A DNA stretch of 64,000 nucleotides from NCBI RefSeq assembly GCF_002105755.1, contig NZ_CP020821.1, positions 5,456,001 through 5,520,000 on the forward strand. The letters are read 5' to 3'. Positions 63,833 to 64,000 of this stretch are shown piece by piece; position 1 is the stretch's first letter; the number at the start of each line of letters is the position of its first letter. The notes beneath the pieces were generated by a model that had not been told where the DNA came from, did not search any database, and worked only from the letters and a program-made list of their open reading frames with translations. The stretch is from Mycobacterium colombiense CECT 3035. GTDB taxonomy: Bacteria; Actinomycetota; Actinomycetes; Mycobacteriales; Mycobacteriaceae. A program made the position numbers and the translations under genes.

Positions 63833-64000
63833 CCGCGCCTCCCGGGGGCCAATATCAACTACTTGCTATTGCTGGGTCGAGGATATACCGTCGGCCGTAA
63901 CGGAGCTCTCAGGGATCGGTGAAACCGGTGCGCAGGTCGGTTGTTTCGCGTCGGCAGTGCAGAAGTGAGCGGCTGGGCACGCAGGGTTTCGCCACGTTGG

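Overview
The window comes from the chromosome of a high-GC actinomycete, almost certainly a slow-growing Mycobacterium close to the M. avium complex. The evidence is the family content (F420-dependent oxidoreductases, DUF732, DUF2505, DUF6131, DUF2742, EspC-like and WXG proteins, 13E12-type HNH protein, MbtK). The stretch 23.9-33 kb (LLM oxidoreductase, CitE-like lyase, HNH protein, DUF488, two FluC genes, pgm) also follows, from memory, the order of the M. tuberculosis Rv3079c-Rv3068c neighbourhood. No database search was possible, so all family names rest on motifs and recall.

Left part, 1-34.2 kb, chromosomal. 0-2.6 kb: a peptidoglycan-recycling group (Tat-exported amidase, a MurNAc kinase/MurQ etherase fusion, a VOC protein). 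3.3-6.2 kb: a methyltransferase, a UGT-type glycosyltransferase and a nucleotide-sugar epimerase/decarboxylase, probably for surface glycolipid. 7-12.6 kb: a LysR regulator divergent from a tightly packed five-gene oxidative operon (Rieske oxygenase, small partner, TauD dioxygenase, LLM oxidoreductase, P450). 12.6-26.8 kb: envelope and maintenance genes (M15 peptidase, serine hydrolase, LCP ligase, PhyH, phospholipase D, sigma factor-Ogt pair, MpaB-like oxygenase with a divergent TetR, SelO, hemerythrin). 27-34.2 kb: CitE, HNH, DUF488, mbtK, the FluC pair, pgm and an MFS transporter.

Mobile element, 34,336-60,930. A tRNA-Ala(GGC) gene is followed by a tyrosine integrase, and a 24-bp copy of the tRNA 3' end recurs 26.6 kb away, giving attL and attR. 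The left module is prophage-like: integrase, a toxin-antitoxin-chaperone-like operon, two small HTH/Xis-like regulators facing each other across a dyad-bearing region, DUF2742, a RepA-like ATPase and a GTTCCC-rich iteron-like block. No capsid, terminase, tail or conjugation gene is visible, so this looks like a satellite or integrative element. The rest is cargo: a two-Rossmann flavoprotein; a reverse transcriptase upstream of a TIGR02996/leucine-rich-repeat protein; a divergent Mrr-like nuclease/SF2 helicase with ten helicase-associated repeats; a four-gene type VII secretion substrate operon; a four-gene translationally coupled operon ending in a pore-less voltage-sensor protein; an HTH protein, DUF2971, a trypsin-like protease, a GIY-YIG protein and secreted proteins.

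The best candidate for an undescribed system is the reverse transcriptase/LRR pair and its divergent nuclease-helicase (43.5-50.4 kb), probably anti-phage. The voltage-sensor operon and the chaperone-linked toxin-antitoxin come next. Right of attR (61-64 kb) the chromosome resumes with small membrane proteins and an aldehyde dehydrogenase.
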